NCBI GenBank assembly: GCA_003342815.1
Contig: PTEX01000488.1
Span: 62,001-126,000, forward strand
Direction: 5' to 3'
Source of the DNA: Eudromia elegans
Lineage: Eukaryota > Chordata > Aves > Tinamiformes > Tinamidae
Length of the DNA: 64,000 bases
Shown here one piece after another: positions 61,471-64,000 of this stretch (position 1 is its first letter; every line of letters begins with the position of its first letter). Under the pieces are notes generated by a model, which had not been told where the DNA came from, made no database searches, and saw only the letters and a program-made list of their open reading frames with translations. Made by a program: the position numbers and the translations under genes.

Positions 61471-64000
<2,530 letters not shown>

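Overview
This is a vertebrate nuclear window, almost certainly from a bird. Its genes are split into short coding exons with GT-AG introns. It carries a decayed CR1 LINE ending in the ATTCTATGATTCTATGA tail typical of avian CR1. The intron and intergenic DNA is AT-rich with long T/A runs and is broken by three CpG islands. Four genes lie head-to-tail on the + strand: NAE1, TERB1, DYNC1LI2, CMTM4. This is the order and orientation known from the mammalian 16q22-type locus, so the block is conserved microsynteny.

Layout: 1-9905 holds the last 16 coding exons of NAE1, the APPBP1 half of the NEDD8-activating enzyme; its 5' part lies upstream of the window. About 110 bases after its poly(A) signal begins the CpG island of TERB1 (10020-10490). 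TERB1 is a meiotic telomere-bouquet protein whose 17 recognisable coding exons run from 11616 to 23662. A gene-poor gap follows (24431-26430). Next come a CpG island with a 55-base assembly gap and DYNC1LI2 (26772-50082), a cytoplasmic dynein-1 light intermediate chain in 13 coding exons with a 2.9 kb 3' UTR. About 8 kb of intergenic DNA leads to the CpG island and first coding exon of CMTM4 (61507-61692), whose remaining exons lie beyond the window.

The genes belong to different processes (neddylation, meiotic telomere attachment, dynein cargo adaptation, MARVEL-domain membrane protein). Nothing suggests co-function beyond their close spacing. The two most interesting points are as follows. 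(1) TERB1 appears to carry two consecutive phase-1 exons, each beginning with the same Ile-Leu-Leu-Thr-Pro peptide, which in human TERB1 is the CDK-regulated TRF1-docking motif; the C-terminal Myb-like domain expected after it was not found. (2) DYNC1LI2 intron 6 has the hallmarks of a U12-type (minor spliceosome) intron: a perfect GTATCCTTT 5' splice site and a TTCCTTAA-type branch site 12 bases from the acceptor.

Mobile DNA includes the CR1 copy in DYNC1LI2 intron 4 and a probable antisense solo LTR in a NAE1 intron. All gene calls come from reading exon translations against remembered family sequences; no alignment or search was run.
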